Source of the DNA: Nocardioides luteus
GTDB taxonomy: Bacteria; Actinomycetota; Actinomycetes; Propionibacteriales; Nocardioidaceae
Assembly: GCF_000960475.2 (NCBI RefSeq)
Contig: NZ_JZDQ02000010.1
Location: 103,935-167,934, forward strand
DNA length: 64,000 bases
Reading direction: 5' to 3'
Made by a program: the position numbers and the translations under genes. Shown in pieces: positions 1-15,303 of this stretch. The number at the start of each line of letters is the position of its first letter. Positions within the stretch are counted from its first letter, which is position 1. The notes under the pieces are model-generated. The model was not told the DNA's origin. It did no database searches and saw nothing but the letters and a program-made list of their open reading frames with translations.

Positions 1-1070
1 AGGCCCGCGAGGCGCTCTCCTCGGAGGTCGACGCCCCCGACGCCCTGGGCGCGATCTCCGCCGCGCGCCAGGCCCTGGACGGCGTGCGCGACCACGATCC
101 CGACGCCGCCTCCCTGGCCGACCGCCTGGCGGAGGTCTCCTACCTGCTCTCCGACCTGGCCGCAGACGTGGCCTCCTACGCGACCGGGATCGAGACCGAC
201 CCGGCGCGGCTGTCCGTCGTCTCCGAGCGCCGCGCGGCCCTGACCGCGCTGACCAGGAAGTACGGCGAGACCATCGACGAGGTGCTCGCCTGGGCCGAGA
301 CCGGCGCCAAGCGTCTGCTCGAGCTCGACTCCGACGACGACCGGATCGAGGAGCTCCGTGGGGAGCGCACCCGGCTGCGTGCCGCCCTCGCCGAGGCCGG
401 TCTCGCGCTCTCGGCGGCGCGCACCGAGGCCGCCGGTGCGCTGGCCGAGGCCGTCAGCGACGAGCTCACCGGACTGGCCATGCCTCATGCGCGACTGGTG
501 GTCGACGTACGCCAGAAGGAGACCGACCCGCCGGCCTCCGACGACGAGCCGCACGCCCCGCTGAAGGTCGGATCCGGCAAGAACCAGCGCTGGCTGCGCT
601 ACGGCTCCAACGGCCTCGACGAGGTCGAGCTGCTGCTGGCCGCCAACACCGGCTCCGAGCCCCGCCCGCTCCACAAGGGCGCCTCCGGCGGTGAGCTCTC
701 CCGGGTGATGCTCGCCATCGAGGTGGTCCTGGCCGCCACCAGCCCGGTCCCGACCTTCGTCTTCGATGAGGTCGACGCCGGCGTCGGCGGCACCGCAGCG
801 GTCGAAATCGGTCGCCGCCTCGCCCACCTCGCCCGCACCGCCCAGGTCCTGGTCGTCACCCACCTGCCGCAGGTCGCCGCCTTCGCCGACCACCACGTCG
901 CGGTCGAGAAGACCAGCGACGGCGTGGTGACCAGCTCCGGCCTCACCGTCCTCGACGACGAGTCCCGCGAGCGCGAGCTCTCCCGCATGCTCGCCGGGCT
1001 GACTGCCTCCGACACCGCCATCGCGCACGCCCGCGAGCTCCTCGAGGTGGCCCGCTCGGCCAAGGCCTGA
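1..1070 (+). CDS. recN: DNA repair protein RecN, C-terminal part (gene begins before the window)
   Basis: RecN is an SMC-like ATPase that acts at double-strand breaks during recombinational repair. The reading frame is open from the first bases of the window, so the N-terminal ATP-binding half is missing. About 355 codons are visible. They contain the end of the coiled coil (roughly the first 130 codons), an ABC signature ASGGELSR, a Walker B FVFDEVDAGVGG, and the LVVTHLPQVAAFAD switch segment, all typical of RecN. The GTG at 84 is internal, not a start, because the frame upstream keeps encoding RecN-like sequence. The gene precedes the SteA-like gene, as in other actinobacteria. The family assignment is secure. 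Confidence 0.95.
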   Translation, partial: AREALSSEVDAPDALGAISAARQALDGVRDHDPDAASLADRLAEVSYLLSDLAADVASYATGIETDPARLSVVSERRAALTALTRKYGETIDEVLAWAETGAKRLLELDSDDDRIEELRGERTRLRAALAEAGLALSAARTEAAGALAEAVSDELTGLAMPHARLVVDVRQKETDPPASDDEPHAPLKVGSGKNQRWLRYGSNGLDEVELLLAANTGSEPRPLHKGASGGELSRVMLAIEVVLAATSPVPTFVFDEVDAGVGGTAAVEIGRRLAHLARTAQVLVVTHLPQVAAFADHHVAVEKTSDGVVTSSGLTVLDDESRERELSRMLAGLTASDTAIAHARELLEVARSAKA

Positions 1071-1098
1071 CGAGACCTCAGTTCCGGCGGCCGAGTCC

Positions 1099-1131
1099 GC
1101 AGTTGTGGCGAACGACACACGCCACAACTGC
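1099..1131 (+). terminator. stem-loop after recN
   Basis: A perfect 12-bp inverted repeat (GCAGTTGTGGCG, 1099-1110, and its complement at 1120-1131) with a 9-nt loop lies 29 bp after the recN stop. No T-run follows, so it is a probable actinobacterial terminator of the U-tract-free kind, or an RNA 3'-end stabiliser. An outer pair GGCGGCCGA (1087) / TCGGCCGCC (about 1157) could extend it. The rest of the recN-steA gap shows nothing else clear. Confidence 0.5.
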
Positions 1132-1233
1132 TGATTCGGACGCCAAACGTACGCATTCGGCCGCCACGACGACCGACTCGCCGGATGAGAGATCCGGGGA
1201 CGTGCCGCGATACCGGGGGAGGATTGGCGGGAC

Positions 1234-4901
<3,668 letters not shown>

Positions 4902-4914
4902 GCAGCAGACTGAC

Positions 4915-4952
4915 GAGCCCTGGGGACCGGCGTGTGCCGGTCCCCAGGGCTC
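4915..4952. terminator. strong bidirectional terminator between pyrG and the SRPBCC gene
   Basis: A perfect 17-bp stem (4915-4931 with 4936-4952, arm ending GGGGACCGGC) closes a GTGT tetraloop and is followed by TTCGTTCG. It sits between two convergent genes and can serve both strands. Confidence 0.85.
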
Positions 4953-4974
4953 TTCGTTCGTGCCGCTCGGTGCC

Positions 4975-5448
4975 CTACGGGTTCACCTCGCCGCTCGGCT
5001 TCACCTCGCCACGCCAGGCGCCGGTCGCGGTGCCACGGTGCTCGATGAAGTCCTTGAACCGCTCGAGGTCACCCTTCGCCCTCATGTCGACGATCTTGAG
5101 GACGTCGCCGGTCTTCTCGACCGCGCCCTCGGGCTCGTACTCCAGGTGCAGGGTCACCTGCGTCGTCTTGCTCATCGGGTCCTCGGTGAACGACACCGTG
5201 CCCTGGTTCTTGGTGCCCTCGACGGCACGCCAGGTGATGCGCTCATCGGGAACCTGGTCGACGATCTCGGCGTCCCACTCGCGGGTCACGCCGCCGATCT
5301 CGGCCTTCCAGTGCAGACGCTTGTCGTCGAACTGCTTGACCGACTCGACCCCTTCCATGAACTGCGGGAAGGACTCGAACTGGGTCCACTGGTCATACGC
5401 GGTGTGGATCGGAACTCCGACCTCGACGCTCTTCTCGATGGTGCTCAT
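4975..5448 (-). CDS. SRPBCC-family protein (polyketide cyclase/dehydrase-like)
   Basis: A 157-residue protein of the START/SRPBCC fold, starting MSTIEKSVEVGVP. The pattern of an N-terminal strand, the helix YDQWTQFESFPQFMEGV, a central run of strands and a long C-terminal helix (VLKIVDMRAKGDLERFKDFIEH) is typical of small ligand-binding SRPBCC proteins. The substrate is unknown. The ATG at 5448 is chosen because GAGGAGA lies about 10 nt upstream; the frame is open to 5523, but that part is not family-like. It is convergent with pyrG and shares the terminator at 4915-4952. It is followed on the - strand side by pepN upstream, with a 105-bp gap. Confidence 0.8.
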   Translation of the reverse strand: MSTIEKSVEVGVPIHTAYDQWTQFESFPQFMEGVESVKQFDDKRLHWKAEIGGVTREWDAEIVDQVPDERITWRAVEGTKNQGTVSFTEDPMSKTTQVTLHLEYEPEGAVEKTGDVLKIVDMRAKGDLERFKDFIEHRGTATGAWRGEVKPSGEVNP

Positions 5449-5553
5449 GTCCTCGCGTCTCCTCTCGGTTGCGTACGCCACACGTGTACCCGGCGGCCTG
5501 GGAGGCCATACCTTCTCGAGCACCTTCTCGATGCGAGCGCGTACGCCGACCGG

Positions 5554-7992
<2,439 letters not shown>

Positions 7993-8014
7993 GAGCCGAG
8001 GGTAGCCTCGGGCC

Positions 8015-8674
8015 ATGACATCGGACGCACGAATTTCCGACCCGACCGTGCCGCTCACCGAGTGGGACACCCCCGAGAGCTGGCCGGTCGCCTCGAGCCA
8101 AGACCTCCACCGCGACGCGTGGGTGGTCGCTCTGCGTGCCGACCGGATCAACCGCCCCGGCCACGAGGACGAGGAGCCGTTCCGCCGCATCGTCCTCGAG
8201 CACCCCGGAGCCGCGGTGGTCCTGGCGCTCGACGACGAGGAGCGGGCGCTGGTGATCACCCAGTACCGCCACCCCGCCGAGCGGCGCTTCGTCGAGCTGC
8301 CCGCCGGCCTGATCGACTATCCGGGCGAGGACCCGCTCGACGTCGCCGTGCGCGAGCTGCGCGAGGAGGTCGCCCACGAGGCGGCCGAGTGGACACCGCT
8401 GCTCTCGACCTACACCTCGCCCGGGATCTCCGAGGAGATCCACCACTTCTTCCTCGCCCGCGGCCTGACCGCCACCGACCGCGACGGCTTCGAGCTCGAG
8501 CACGAGGAGGCCGAGATGAGCGTCCACTGGGTGCCCTTCGAGGAGCTCCTCGACGCCGTGCTCACCGGCAAGGCGACCGACGCGCCGCTCGTCCAGGCCG
8601 TGCTTGCCTACGCCACCCTCAAGGCGCGTGGCAGAGTGCCGCATCAGGCGGCGAACATCCGGCTGAACCCGTAA
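8015..8674 (+). CDS. NUDIX hydrolase, ADP-ribose pyrophosphatase-like
   Basis: Hydrolyses nucleoside diphosphate compounds, probably ADP-ribose, judging from position (the nudix gene of this block in mycobacteria) and from the motif RRIVLEHPGAAVVLAL upstream of the box. The 219-residue protein has a nudix box at about residues 102-124 (AGLIDYPGE then RELREEV). The box carries one extra residue between the leading Gly and Glu, and VAHE replaces the usual TGY after the catalytic glutamates, so activity may be altered. A TAGCCT hexamer (8003-8008) lies 6 nt before the ATG, suggesting a leaderless mRNA. Confidence 0.88.
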   Translation: MTSDARISDPTVPLTEWDTPESWPVASSQDLHRDAWVVALRADRINRPGHEDEEPFRRIVLEHPGAAVVLALDDEERALVITQYRHPAERRFVELPAGLIDYPGEDPLDVAVRELREEVAHEAAEWTPLLSTYTSPGISEEIHHFFLARGLTATDRDGFELEHEEAEMSVHWVPFEELLDAVLTGKATDAPLVQAVLAYATLKARGRVPHQAANIRLNP

Positions 8675-8722
8675 CAACCCACGGACCACCACATTCTGGG
8701 GCCATGACATGAAGGCAGAGCA

Positions 8723-9838
8723 ATGAAGATCGGCGTTCCCAAGGAAGTCAAGAACCACGAGTACCGGGTGGCGATCACCCCGTCTGGTGTTCACGAGCTG
8801 GTGGCCAACGGCCATGAGGTCTTCGTCGAGGCCGGCGCCGGTGTCGGCTCCTCGATCTCGGATGGTGAGTATGCCGCGGTGGGCGCCAAGATCCTGGGCG
8901 ATGCGGATGAGACCTGGGGTAACGCCGAGATGGTGTTGAAGGTCAAGGAGCCGGTGGCGGAGGAGTACCACCGGCTGCGGGAGGGCCTGACGCTGTTCAC
9001 CTACCTGCACCTGGCCGCCGACAAGCCGTTGACGCAGGAGCTGTTGGCCAAGAAGGTCACCGCGATCGCCTATGAGACGGTCGAGCTGCCCAACCGGGCG
9101 CTCCCGTTGCTGTACCCGATGTCCGAGGTCGCCGGCTGCCTCGCGCCCCAGGTCGGCGCCTACAACCTCCTCAAGGCCCAGGGCGGCCGGGGCACCCTGA
9201 TGGGCGGTGTCGGCGGTGTCGCCAACGCCAAGGTCGTCATCATCGGCGCCGGTGTCTCCGGCCAGAACGCCGCCAACATCGCCCTCGGCATGGGCGCCGA
9301 TGTGACGCTGCTGGACACCGACCTGGAGAAGCTGCGGATGTCGTTCTGGCGCTACTCCAACCAGGTCCACGGGCTGGCGTCGAACAAGCTGGCGCTGGAG
9401 GAGCAGGTGCTCCAGGCCGACCTGGTCATCGGCGCCGTGCTGATCCCCGGCGCGGCGGCACCGAAGCTGGTCACCAACGACCTGGTCTCGCGGATGAAGC
9501 CCGGTTCGGTGCTGGTCGACATCGCCATCGACCAGGGCGGCTGCTTCGAGGACTCCCACGCCACCACCCACGCCGACCCGACCTACCAGGTCCACAACTC
9601 CACGTTCTACTGCGTGGCCAACATGCCGGGCGCGGTCCCGAACACCTCGACCTATGCGTTGACGAATGCGACCATGCCGTACGCCGTCGCGCTGGCCAAC
9701 AAGGGCTGGAAGCAGGCCCTGCGTGACGACGCCGCGCTCGCCAAGGGCCTCAACACCCACGCCGGCGAGCTGACCAACGCCCCGGTCGGTGAGGCCGTGG
9801 GCATCGACTCGGTCGCCCTGGAGACGGTTCTCGGCTGA
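8723..9838 (+). CDS. ald: alanine dehydrogenase
   Basis: Catalyses NAD-dependent interconversion of L-alanine with pyruvate and ammonia. The 371-residue length and the N-terminus [17 protein letters not shown] are diagnostic. The Rossmann motif [14 protein letters not shown] is at about 170-185 and the pyruvate-binding region [10 protein letters not shown] at about 90-100. AAGGCAGAGCA precedes the ATG as a ribosome-binding site. Codons in the first ~500 bp use more T in third positions (gtt, gat, ggt) than neighbours, perhaps for high expression. No AldR regulator gene is adjacent. The tandem hairpins at 9877-9942 follow the gene. Confidence 0.96.
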   Translation: MKIGVPKEVKNHEYRVAITPSGVHELVANGHEVFVEAGAGVGSSISDGEYAAVGAKILGDADETWGNAEMVLKVKEPVAEEYHRLREGLTLFTYLHLAADKPLTQELLAKKVTAIAYETVELPNRALPLLYPMSEVAGCLAPQVGAYNLLKAQGGRGTLMGGVGGVANAKVVIIGAGVSGQNAANIALGMGADVTLLDTDLEKLRMSFWRYSNQVHGLASNKLALEEQVLQADLVIGAVLIPGAAAPKLVTNDLVSRMKPGSVLVDIAIDQGGCFEDSHATTHADPTYQVHNSTFYCVANMPGAVPNTSTYALTNATMPYAVALANKGWKQALRDDAALAKGLNTHAGELTNAPVGEAVGIDSVALETVLG

Positions 9839-9876
9839 TCGCCTCAGGGGTCACAGGAGTCACAGCGCTCAGGTGT

Positions 9877-9942
9877 TTCCTGCACTTCTCGGGTGTTGCA
9901 ATGCCCGACAAGTGCAGGAATACCCGGTTCACCGGGTATTCC
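9877..9942 (+). terminator. two overlapping inverted repeats after ald
   Basis: Stem 1 pairs TTCCTGCACTT (9877-9887) with 9910-9920 and TCGGG (9889-9893) with CCCGA (9904-9908), closing a 10-nt loop. Stem 2 pairs GGAATACCCGG (9917-9927) with 9932-9942 around a TTCA loop. They share GGAA at 9917-9920, so both full stems cannot form at once. They probably end ald transcription; the overlap could also be a switch ahead of xerD or a DNA operator. Confidence 0.55.
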
Positions 9943-9980
9943 TACCCGTCGGCGTCCACCACCCCTGGTTGGATGGACCC

Positions 9981-10928
9981 GTGACGGCTGCATCGGTTGC
10001 TTCAGGGTCCGCCCCCGCGGTGGAGCACGCGATGCGTACCTATCTCGACCACCTGACCGTCGAGCGGGGCCTGGCGGCCAACACGCTGTCGTCCTACCGG
10101 CGCGACCTGAGGAGGTACGCCGAGTTCCTCGCGCAGCAGGAGGTCGACGACCTCGCCGGGGTCTCCGAGGCGACGGTGTCGGCGTTCCTGGCCCACCTGC
10201 GCGAGGGCAGCGAGGAGCATCCGGCGCTGAGCGCGACCTCGGCGGCTCGGACGGTGGTCGCGGTGCGCGGGTTCCACAAGTTCGCGGTGGCCGACGGCCT
10301 GGTCGAGGCCAACCCGGCCGGCCACGTGAAGCCGCCGCGGGCGGAGAAGCGGCTCCCGAAGGCACTCCCGCTGGCCGACGTCGAGGCGATCCTGGAGGCA
10401 GCCGGGGCGCCCGGCACCCCGCTCGCGCTGCGTGACCGCGCGCTCCTCGAGGTGCTCTACGGCACCGGCGCCCGCATCTCCGAGGCGGTCGGCCTCGACG
10501 TCGACGACCTCGACCGGGTCGACCACGTCGTGCTGTTGCGTGGCAAGGGCGGCAAGGAGCGGATCGTCCCGGTCGGCTCCTACGCGATCGAGGCGGTCGA
10601 GGCCTACCTGACCCGCGCCCGTCCCGACCTGGCCTCCGCCCGATCAGGAGGCGCGCTCTTCCTCAACGCCCGCGGCGGCCGGCTCTCGCGCCAGTCGGCC
10701 TGGACGGTCCTGACCCGCGCCGCCCAGCGCGCCGGGATCGACAAGGACGTCTCGCCCCACACCCTGCGCCACTCGTTCGCCACCCATCTGCTGGACGGGG
10801 GCGCGGACGTACGTGTGGTGCAGGAGCTGCTGGGCCATGCGTCGGTCACGACGACGCAGATCTACACTCTTGTCACCGTGGACAATCTCCGAGAGGTCTT
10901 CGCGACCGCGCACCCGAGGGCCCTGTGA
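9981..10928 (+). CDS. xerD: site-specific tyrosine recombinase XerD
   Basis: Resolves chromosome dimers at dif together with XerC under FtsK control. The SAM-like core-binding domain begins [20 protein letters not shown]. The catalytic domain shows the full tyrosine-recombinase set: Arg in GTGARISEA, Lys in RGKGGKE, His/Arg in [10 protein letters not shown], His in [10 protein letters not shown] and nucleophile Tyr in QIYT. With the GTG at 9981 the protein has 315 residues; an ATG at 10032 would give 298, and neither has a clear ribosome-binding site. The frame is also open further upstream through the hairpins at 9877-9942, which argues against earlier starts. The stop overlaps the helicase start (GTGA). 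Confidence 0.95.
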   Translation: MTAASVASGSAPAVEHAMRTYLDHLTVERGLAANTLSSYRRDLRRYAEFLAQQEVDDLAGVSEATVSAFLAHLREGSEEHPALSATSAARTVVAVRGFHKFAVADGLVEANPAGHVKPPRAEKRLPKALPLADVEAILEAAGAPGTPLALRDRALLEVLYGTGARISEAVGLDVDDLDRVDHVVLLRGKGGKERIVPVGSYAIEAVEAYLTRARPDLASARSGGALFLNARGGRLSRQSAWTVLTRAAQRAGIDKDVSPHTLRHSFATHLLDGGADVRVVQELLGHASVTTTQIYTLVTVDNLREVFATAHPRAL

Positions 10929-13531
10929 CCGACACCAGCTGGATCCCGAAGGTCGGAGCGAGCCCTGACGACGTCTACGAGGCGATCGTGGAGTGGGCCG
11001 AGGCGAGCGGCCGCAGCCTCTACCCCCACCAGGACGAGGCGATCATGTCCATCCTGGCCGGCGACAACGTCATCCTGGCGACGCCGACAGGCTCGGGGAA
11101 GTCGCTGGTCGCAGCGGGCGCCCACGCGGCGGCGCTGGCCGAGGACAAGGTCTCCTTCTACACCGCGCCGATCAAGGCCCTGGTCAGCGAGAAGTTCTTC
11201 GACCTGGTCGAGACCTTCGGCGCCGAGAACGTCGGCATGCTCACCGGCGACGCATCGGTCAACGCCGACGCCCCGATCATCTGCTGCACCGCCGAGGTGC
11301 TCGCCAACCTCGCGCTCCGAGAAGGCAGCCACGCCGACGTCGGTCTCGTCATCATGGACGAGTTCCACTACTACGGCGAGCCCGACCGCGGCTGGGCCTG
11401 GCAGGTGCCGCTGCTCGAGCTCCCGCAGGCACAGTTCCTGCTGCTCTCCGCGACCCTGGGTGACACCAGCGCCCTCGCGAAGGACCTGACCAGGCGAAAC
11501 GGCCGCGACACCGTGCTCGTCGATCAGGCGGAACGACCCGTTCCGCTCACCTTCGACTGGCGGCTCACGCCGCTCCCGGAGACGCTCGAGGAGCTCGTCA
11601 CCACCGGGCAGGCGCCCGTCTATGTCGTCCACTTCACCCAGAAGGACGCCGTCACCCACGGCACGTCGCTGCTCAACGCGGGCTGGCTGAAGCTCTCCAC
11701 CGAGGAGAAGGACCAGATCGCCCAGCGGCTCGAGCCGGTCCGCTTCGCCGCCGGCTTCGGCAAGACGCTGGCCAAGCTGCTGCGCAAGGGCATCGGCGTC
11801 CACCACGCCGGGATGCTGCCCCGCTACCGGCGACTCGTGGAGCAGCTGGCCCAGGCCGGCCTGCTCAAGGTCATCGCCGGCACCGACACCCTCGGCGTCG
11901 GCATCAACGTCCCGATCCGCACCGTGCTCTTCACCGGCCTCGCCAAGTTCGACGGCCGCCGCCAGCGCATCCTGCGCACCCGGGAGTTCCTGCAGATCGC
12001 CGGGCGGGCCGGCCGGGCCGGCTTCGACACGCAGGGCTACGTCGTCGTCCAGGCGCCCGAGCACATCATCGAGAACGAGAAAGCCAAGGCGAAGTCCGAG
12101 GAGCGCCGCAAGGCCGGCAAGAAGAACTCCAAGGCCCAGCTCAAGAAGCCCCCCGAGGGCACGGTCGTGTGGACCGAGGCGACCTTCACGAAGCTCGTCG
12201 ACGGCGCGCCCGAGCCGCTGCAGAGCCGGATGAAGGTCGACAACTCGATGATCCTCAACGTGGTCGCCCGCGACGAGGACGCGTTCGCGGTGATGCGCCG
12301 GATCACCATGGACAACCACGAGGACCGGCGCACCCAGCTCAAGCTCGCCCGCCGGGCCCTGCGCCTGACCCGCTCACTGGTCCACAGCGGGGTCCTCACG
12401 AGGTTGGAGACACCCGATGCGTACGGGCGCCGTTATGTCCTCACCGAGGACCTTCCCGCCGACTTCGCGCTCAACCAGCCGCTGGCCCACTTCGCCCTCG
12501 CGGCTCTGGACACGCTCGACCCCGAGTCGCCCGAGCACACCCTCGAGATCGTCTCGGTGATCGAGTCCGTCCTCGAGCCGCCGCGCCAGATCCTCTTCGC
12601 CCAGCAGCACGAGGCACGCGGCAAGGCGATCGAGAACCTGAAGGCCGACGGCGTCGAGTACGACGAGCGGATGGCGCTCATCGAGGAGATCACCTGGCCC
12701 AAGCCGATGGCCGAGCGGCTCGAGGCCCTCTTCGAGGTCTACCGCGGCACCCATCCGTGGCTGCCCGAGGACGCCCTCGACCCGAAGTCGATCCTGCGCG
12801 AGATGTACGAGCAGGGCATGACCTTCACCGACGTCGTACGCCGCTACCAGCTCGCCCGCTCCGAGGGCCTGGTGCTGCGCTACCTGACCGACGCCTACCG
12901 CACCTTCCGGCACACGGTCCCCGAGACCTACAAGAGCCCCGAGGTCGAAGACCTGATCGAGTGGCTGGGGGAGACCATCCGGCAGACCGACTCGAGCCTG
13001 CTGGACGAGTGGGAGGCGCTCTCCGACCCCGAGCACATCCCCTCGGCGGTGGCCCACCACGAGGCGCCGCCGCCCCCGCGCTCCCTGTCGCAACAGCTTC
13101 GGGCCTTCGAGATCATGGTCCGCAACGCGATGTGGGCCCGGGTCGACGCGGTCTCGCGCGACGACCTCGACGGCCTGATGCGCCTCGAGCGCGCGGCCGC
13201 GGACCGGTTCGAGCCCGCGCGCGAGGTGGTGATGACCCGGTCGCGCTGGGACGACGCCCTGGAGGCCTACTTCGCCGAGCACGACGACGTCGGCATCTCC
13301 GCCGACTCGCGCTCCCCGAAGCTGCTCACCTGGACCGCCGAGCGCGGCGCTCCGGCGGGCGTGGACGAGGACGACGAGACCTATGACGACACCCGGATCT
13401 GGCGGATCACCCAGACCATCGACGACCCCGCCGGCGACCACGACTGGGTGATCGAGGCGGTGGCCGATCTGGATGCGAGCGACGAGGCCGGCGAGCTGGT
13501 TATGGCGACCGTGTCGATGCGTCGGCTGTGA
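10925..13531 (+). CDS. Ski2-like DEAD/DEAH-box RNA helicase with C-terminal actinobacterial domain
   Basis: An 868-residue superfamily 2 helicase, probably acting on RNA. Motif [10 protein letters not shown] is at about residues 55-63, motif II is DEFH at about 145-148, motif III LLSAT at about 175, and motifs V/VI ([12 protein letters not shown] and [10 protein letters not shown]) at about 320-365. A Lys-rich insertion ([18 protein letters not shown]) follows motif VI. The C-terminal ~450 residues match the domain seen in a widespread actinobacterial helicase family (DUF3516, from memory). Translation is coupled to xerD through a 4-bp GTGA overlap. The RNA substrate is unknown. Confidence 0.88.
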   Translation: MTDTSWIPKVGASPDDVYEAIVEWAEASGRSLYPHQDEAIMSILAGDNVILATPTGSGKSLVAAGAHAAALAEDKVSFYTAPIKALVSEKFFDLVETFGAENVGMLTGDASVNADAPIICCTAEVLANLALREGSHADVGLVIMDEFHYYGEPDRGWAWQVPLLELPQAQFLLLSATLGDTSALAKDLTRRNGRDTVLVDQAERPVPLTFDWRLTPLPETLEELVTTGQAPVYVVHFTQKDAVTHGTSLLNAGWLKLSTEEKDQIAQRLEPVRFAAGFGKTLAKLLRKGIGVHHAGMLPRYRRLVEQLAQAGLLKVIAGTDTLGVGINVPIRTVLFTGLAKFDGRRQRILRTREFLQIAGRAGRAGFDTQGYVVVQAPEHIIENEKAKAKSEERRKAGKKNSKAQLKKPPEGTVVWTEATFTKLVDGAPEPLQSRMKVDNSMILNVVARDEDAFAVMRRITMDNHEDRRTQLKLARRALRLTRSLVHSGVLTRLETPDAYGRRYVLTEDLPADFALNQPLAHFALAALDTLDPESPEHTLEIVSVIESVLEPPRQILFAQQHEARGKAIENLKADGVEYDERMALIEEITWPKPMAERLEALFEVYRGTHPWLPEDALDPKSILREMYEQGMTFTDVVRRYQLARSEGLVLRYLTDAYRTFRHTVPETYKSPEVEDLIEWLGETIRQTDSSLLDEWEALSDPEHIPSAVAHHEAPPPPRSLSQQLRAFEIMVRNAMWARVDAVSRDDLDGLMRLERAAADRFEPAREVVMTRSRWDDALEAYFAEHDDVGISADSRSPKLLTWTAERGAPAGVDEDDETYDDTRIWRITQTIDDPAGDHDWVIEAVADLDASDEAGELVMATVSMRRL

Positions 13532-13561
13532 CGGGTTGCTTGCTTCCGCTAGCGTTGGGGC

Positions 13562-13708
13562 GTGCGCAAGCTACTGAAGAACCCGGTCGTCGTGGCGGCC
13601 ATCGCCAAGATCGCCGACGAGGCTCGCAAGCCCGAGAACCAGAAGAAGATCAAGGACGCTGCGAGCAAGGCGTACGACCAGTTCCAGAAGCGCCGTCGGT
13701 CGCGCTGA
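13562..13708 (+). CDS. 48-residue basic protein between the helicase and parA
   Basis: A short frame from GTG 13562 to TGA 13708 encodes VRKLLKNPVVVAAIAKIADE and continues to the basic end QKRRRSR. One amphipathic helix followed by a Lys/Arg-rich tail (KKIKDAASKAYDQFQKRRRSR) suggests a nucleic-acid- or membrane-associated microprotein. Support for translation: a TAGCGT hexamer (13550-13555) lies 6 nt before the GTG, as at other probable leaderless starts here, and third positions are mostly G/C. No function is known to me. Confidence 0.55.
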   Translation: MRKLLKNPVVVAAIAKIADEARKPENQKKIKDAASKAYDQFQKRRRSR

Positions 13709-13841
13709 GGGCGGCCGATCGAGCGGAGATCCGTCCACAGGTTTCTCCACATCGAAGGCCGGTCCTGTGGGCTTGGCACGGCGCCAAGTGCACAGGTCAT
13801 CAACAGATTCGGATCGCGTAGCAGAATCACCAGGATTTGCC

Positions 13842-13894
13842 TTGTGACACGCCCGGCGCGGCTCCTAGAGTCGCGCAGATCTGGGTCTTAGAGT
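13842..13894 (+). promoter_or_regulatory. probable parA promoter region with a repeated TAGAGTCGC
   Basis: TTGTGA (13842-13847) and TAGAGT (13866-13871) are separated by 18 bp, a plausible sigma-A promoter. TAGAGTCGC recurs at 13889-13897, 23 bp further on, so there may be a second start or a regulator site. Further upstream, CCGTCCACA (13731) and TTCTCCACA (13743) resemble DnaA boxes imperfectly. The 258-bp gap (13709-13966) holds no gene I can support. Confidence 0.35.
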
Positions 13895-13966
13895 CGCCGT
13901 GTCGACATATAGACCCGCATGCCGTGATCGTTCCAGGGCCGCGGCAACTGAACCGGGGGTGGAGGA

Positions 13967-14950
13967 ATGGAAGACAGCTATTTCGGAGCAGGTGGTGCGA
14001 CCGCGCCGCAGATGCCTCCGCAGACGTCGGCACCGCCGGCCTATCCGCCGTCGGCCCGGCTGCGCGCCAACGCCCCCGAGCCCGACGCGGGCGACTCCCC
14101 GGGCAAGAACAAGCTGGGCCCGACCGGCCGGCCCTGGCCCCACCTCCCCGAGCCCGGCCCCGCGACCGGCGGCCCGGCGCGTACGGTCGCGATGGTCAAC
14201 CAGAAGGGTGGCGTCGGCAAGACCACGACGACCATCAACCTGGGCGCCGCGCTGGCCGAGCACGGCCGCAAGGTCCTCCTCGTCGACTTCGACCCGCAGG
14301 GGTCGCTCTCGGTCGGTCTCGGGCTCCAGCCCAACGAGATCGAGCTGACCGTCTACAACCTGCTGATGGAGCGTGACATCACGCTCGAGGACGTGGTCGT
14401 CCCCTCCGGCATCGACGGCGTCGACCTGCTGCCGGCCAACATCGACCTCTCCGCCGCCGAGGTGCAACTGGTCCAGGAGGTCGCTCGCGAGCAGACCCTG
14501 GCCCGCGCCCTGGCTCCGGCCGTCGCTAACTACGACGTGATCCTGATCGACTGCCAGCCGAGCCTCGGGCTGCTGACCGTCAACGCGCTGACCGCCTCCG
14601 ACTCCGTGGTCGTGCCGCTGGAGTGCGAGTACTTCGCGCTGCGCGGCGTCGCGCTGCTCAAGGACACCATCGACAAGGTTCAGGAGCGGCTCAACCCGCG
14701 TCTGAAGATCGACGGAATACTGGGCACGATGTATGACAGCCGCACCATGCACAGCCGCGAGGTCATGGAGACCCTGGTCAATGGCTGGGGCGACCGGGTC
14801 TTCCACAGCGTCATCCGTCGCACCGTGAAGTTCGCCGACTCGACCGTCGTCGGTGAGCCGATCACCGAGTACGCCTCGAGCTCGACCGGCGCCGACTCCT
14901 ACCGGATGCTCGCCAAGGAGGTGCTGGCCCGATGGCAACGAGGCGAGTGA
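13967..14950 (+). CDS. orphan ParA-family ATPase
   Basis: A Walker-type ATPase of the ParA/Soj family, 327 residues. Residues 1-72 are Pro/Ala-rich and probably disordered. The deviant Walker A is NQKGGVGKTTT (about 79-89), Walker A' is VDFDPQGSLS (about 107-116), and Walker B is ILIDCQPSLG (about 184-193). It is not the chromosomal parAB pair, since no parB is adjacent; it leads the operon parA - RHH protein - scpA - scpB, the arrangement found in Streptomyces and mycobacteria. A GGAGGA lies against the ATG. It overlaps the next gene by 19 bp. A role with condensin loading or chromosome organisation is inferred from context. Confidence 0.9.
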   Translation: MEDSYFGAGGATAPQMPPQTSAPPAYPPSARLRANAPEPDAGDSPGKNKLGPTGRPWPHLPEPGPATGGPARTVAMVNQKGGVGKTTTTINLGAALAEHGRKVLLVDFDPQGSLSVGLGLQPNEIELTVYNLLMERDITLEDVVVPSGIDGVDLLPANIDLSAAEVQLVQEVAREQTLARALAPAVANYDVILIDCQPSLGLLTVNALTASDSVVVPLECEYFALRGVALLKDTIDKVQERLNPRLKIDGILGTMYDSRTMHSREVMETLVNGWGDRVFHSVIRRTVKFADSTVVGEPITEYASSSTGADSYRMLAKEVLARWQRGE

Positions 14951-15303
14951 GGGTTCCCGCCGCTGACGACCTCTTCCGGCGTACGTCCGACGGTGCCGCC
15001 CCCTCGGCGGCTGCCGAGGCGAAGGCCCGCCCGGTGCACGCCGTGCCCGAGCCGGCCGAGGAGGCCCCGGCCGCGAAGAAGCGGTCCAGCGGCCGCGTAC
15101 GTCATGACGAGAAGATGACGGTCTACATCACCTCCGAGGAGCTGCTCGACCTCGAGCACGCCCGGCTCAACCTGCGCGCCAAGCACAGCATCGCGGTCGA
15201 CCGTGGCCGGCTGGTGCGCGAGGCGCTCGCGATCGTGCTGGCCGACCTGGAGGAGTACGGGGACGACAGCGCCCTCGTGCACCGGCTCGCCGATCCACGG
15301 TGA
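14932..15303 (+). CDS. small ribbon-helix-helix-like protein, likely partner of the upstream ParA
   Basis: A 123-residue protein with an Ala/Pro-rich N-terminal half (1-60) and a compact C-terminal domain. The stretch EKMTVYITSEELLDLEHARL, followed by the helix DRGRLVREALAIVLADLEEY, has the strand-helix-helix layout of RHH DNA-binding proteins such as ParG and CopG. It overlaps parA by 19 bp and scpA by 4 bp (GTGA), so the three are translated together. A DNA-binding adaptor role for the orphan ParA is inferred; the RHH call is from pattern only. Confidence 0.65.
   Translation: MATRRVRVPAADDLFRRTSDGAAPSAAAEAKARPVHAVPEPAEEAPAAKKRSSGRVRHDEKMTVYITSEELLDLEHARLNLRAKHSIAVDRGRLVREALAIVLADLEEYGDDSALVHRLADPR

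Noticed and set aside
13709..13966. parS site near parA
   Set aside because: No sequence close to the GTTTCACGTGAAAC consensus was found in this gap.
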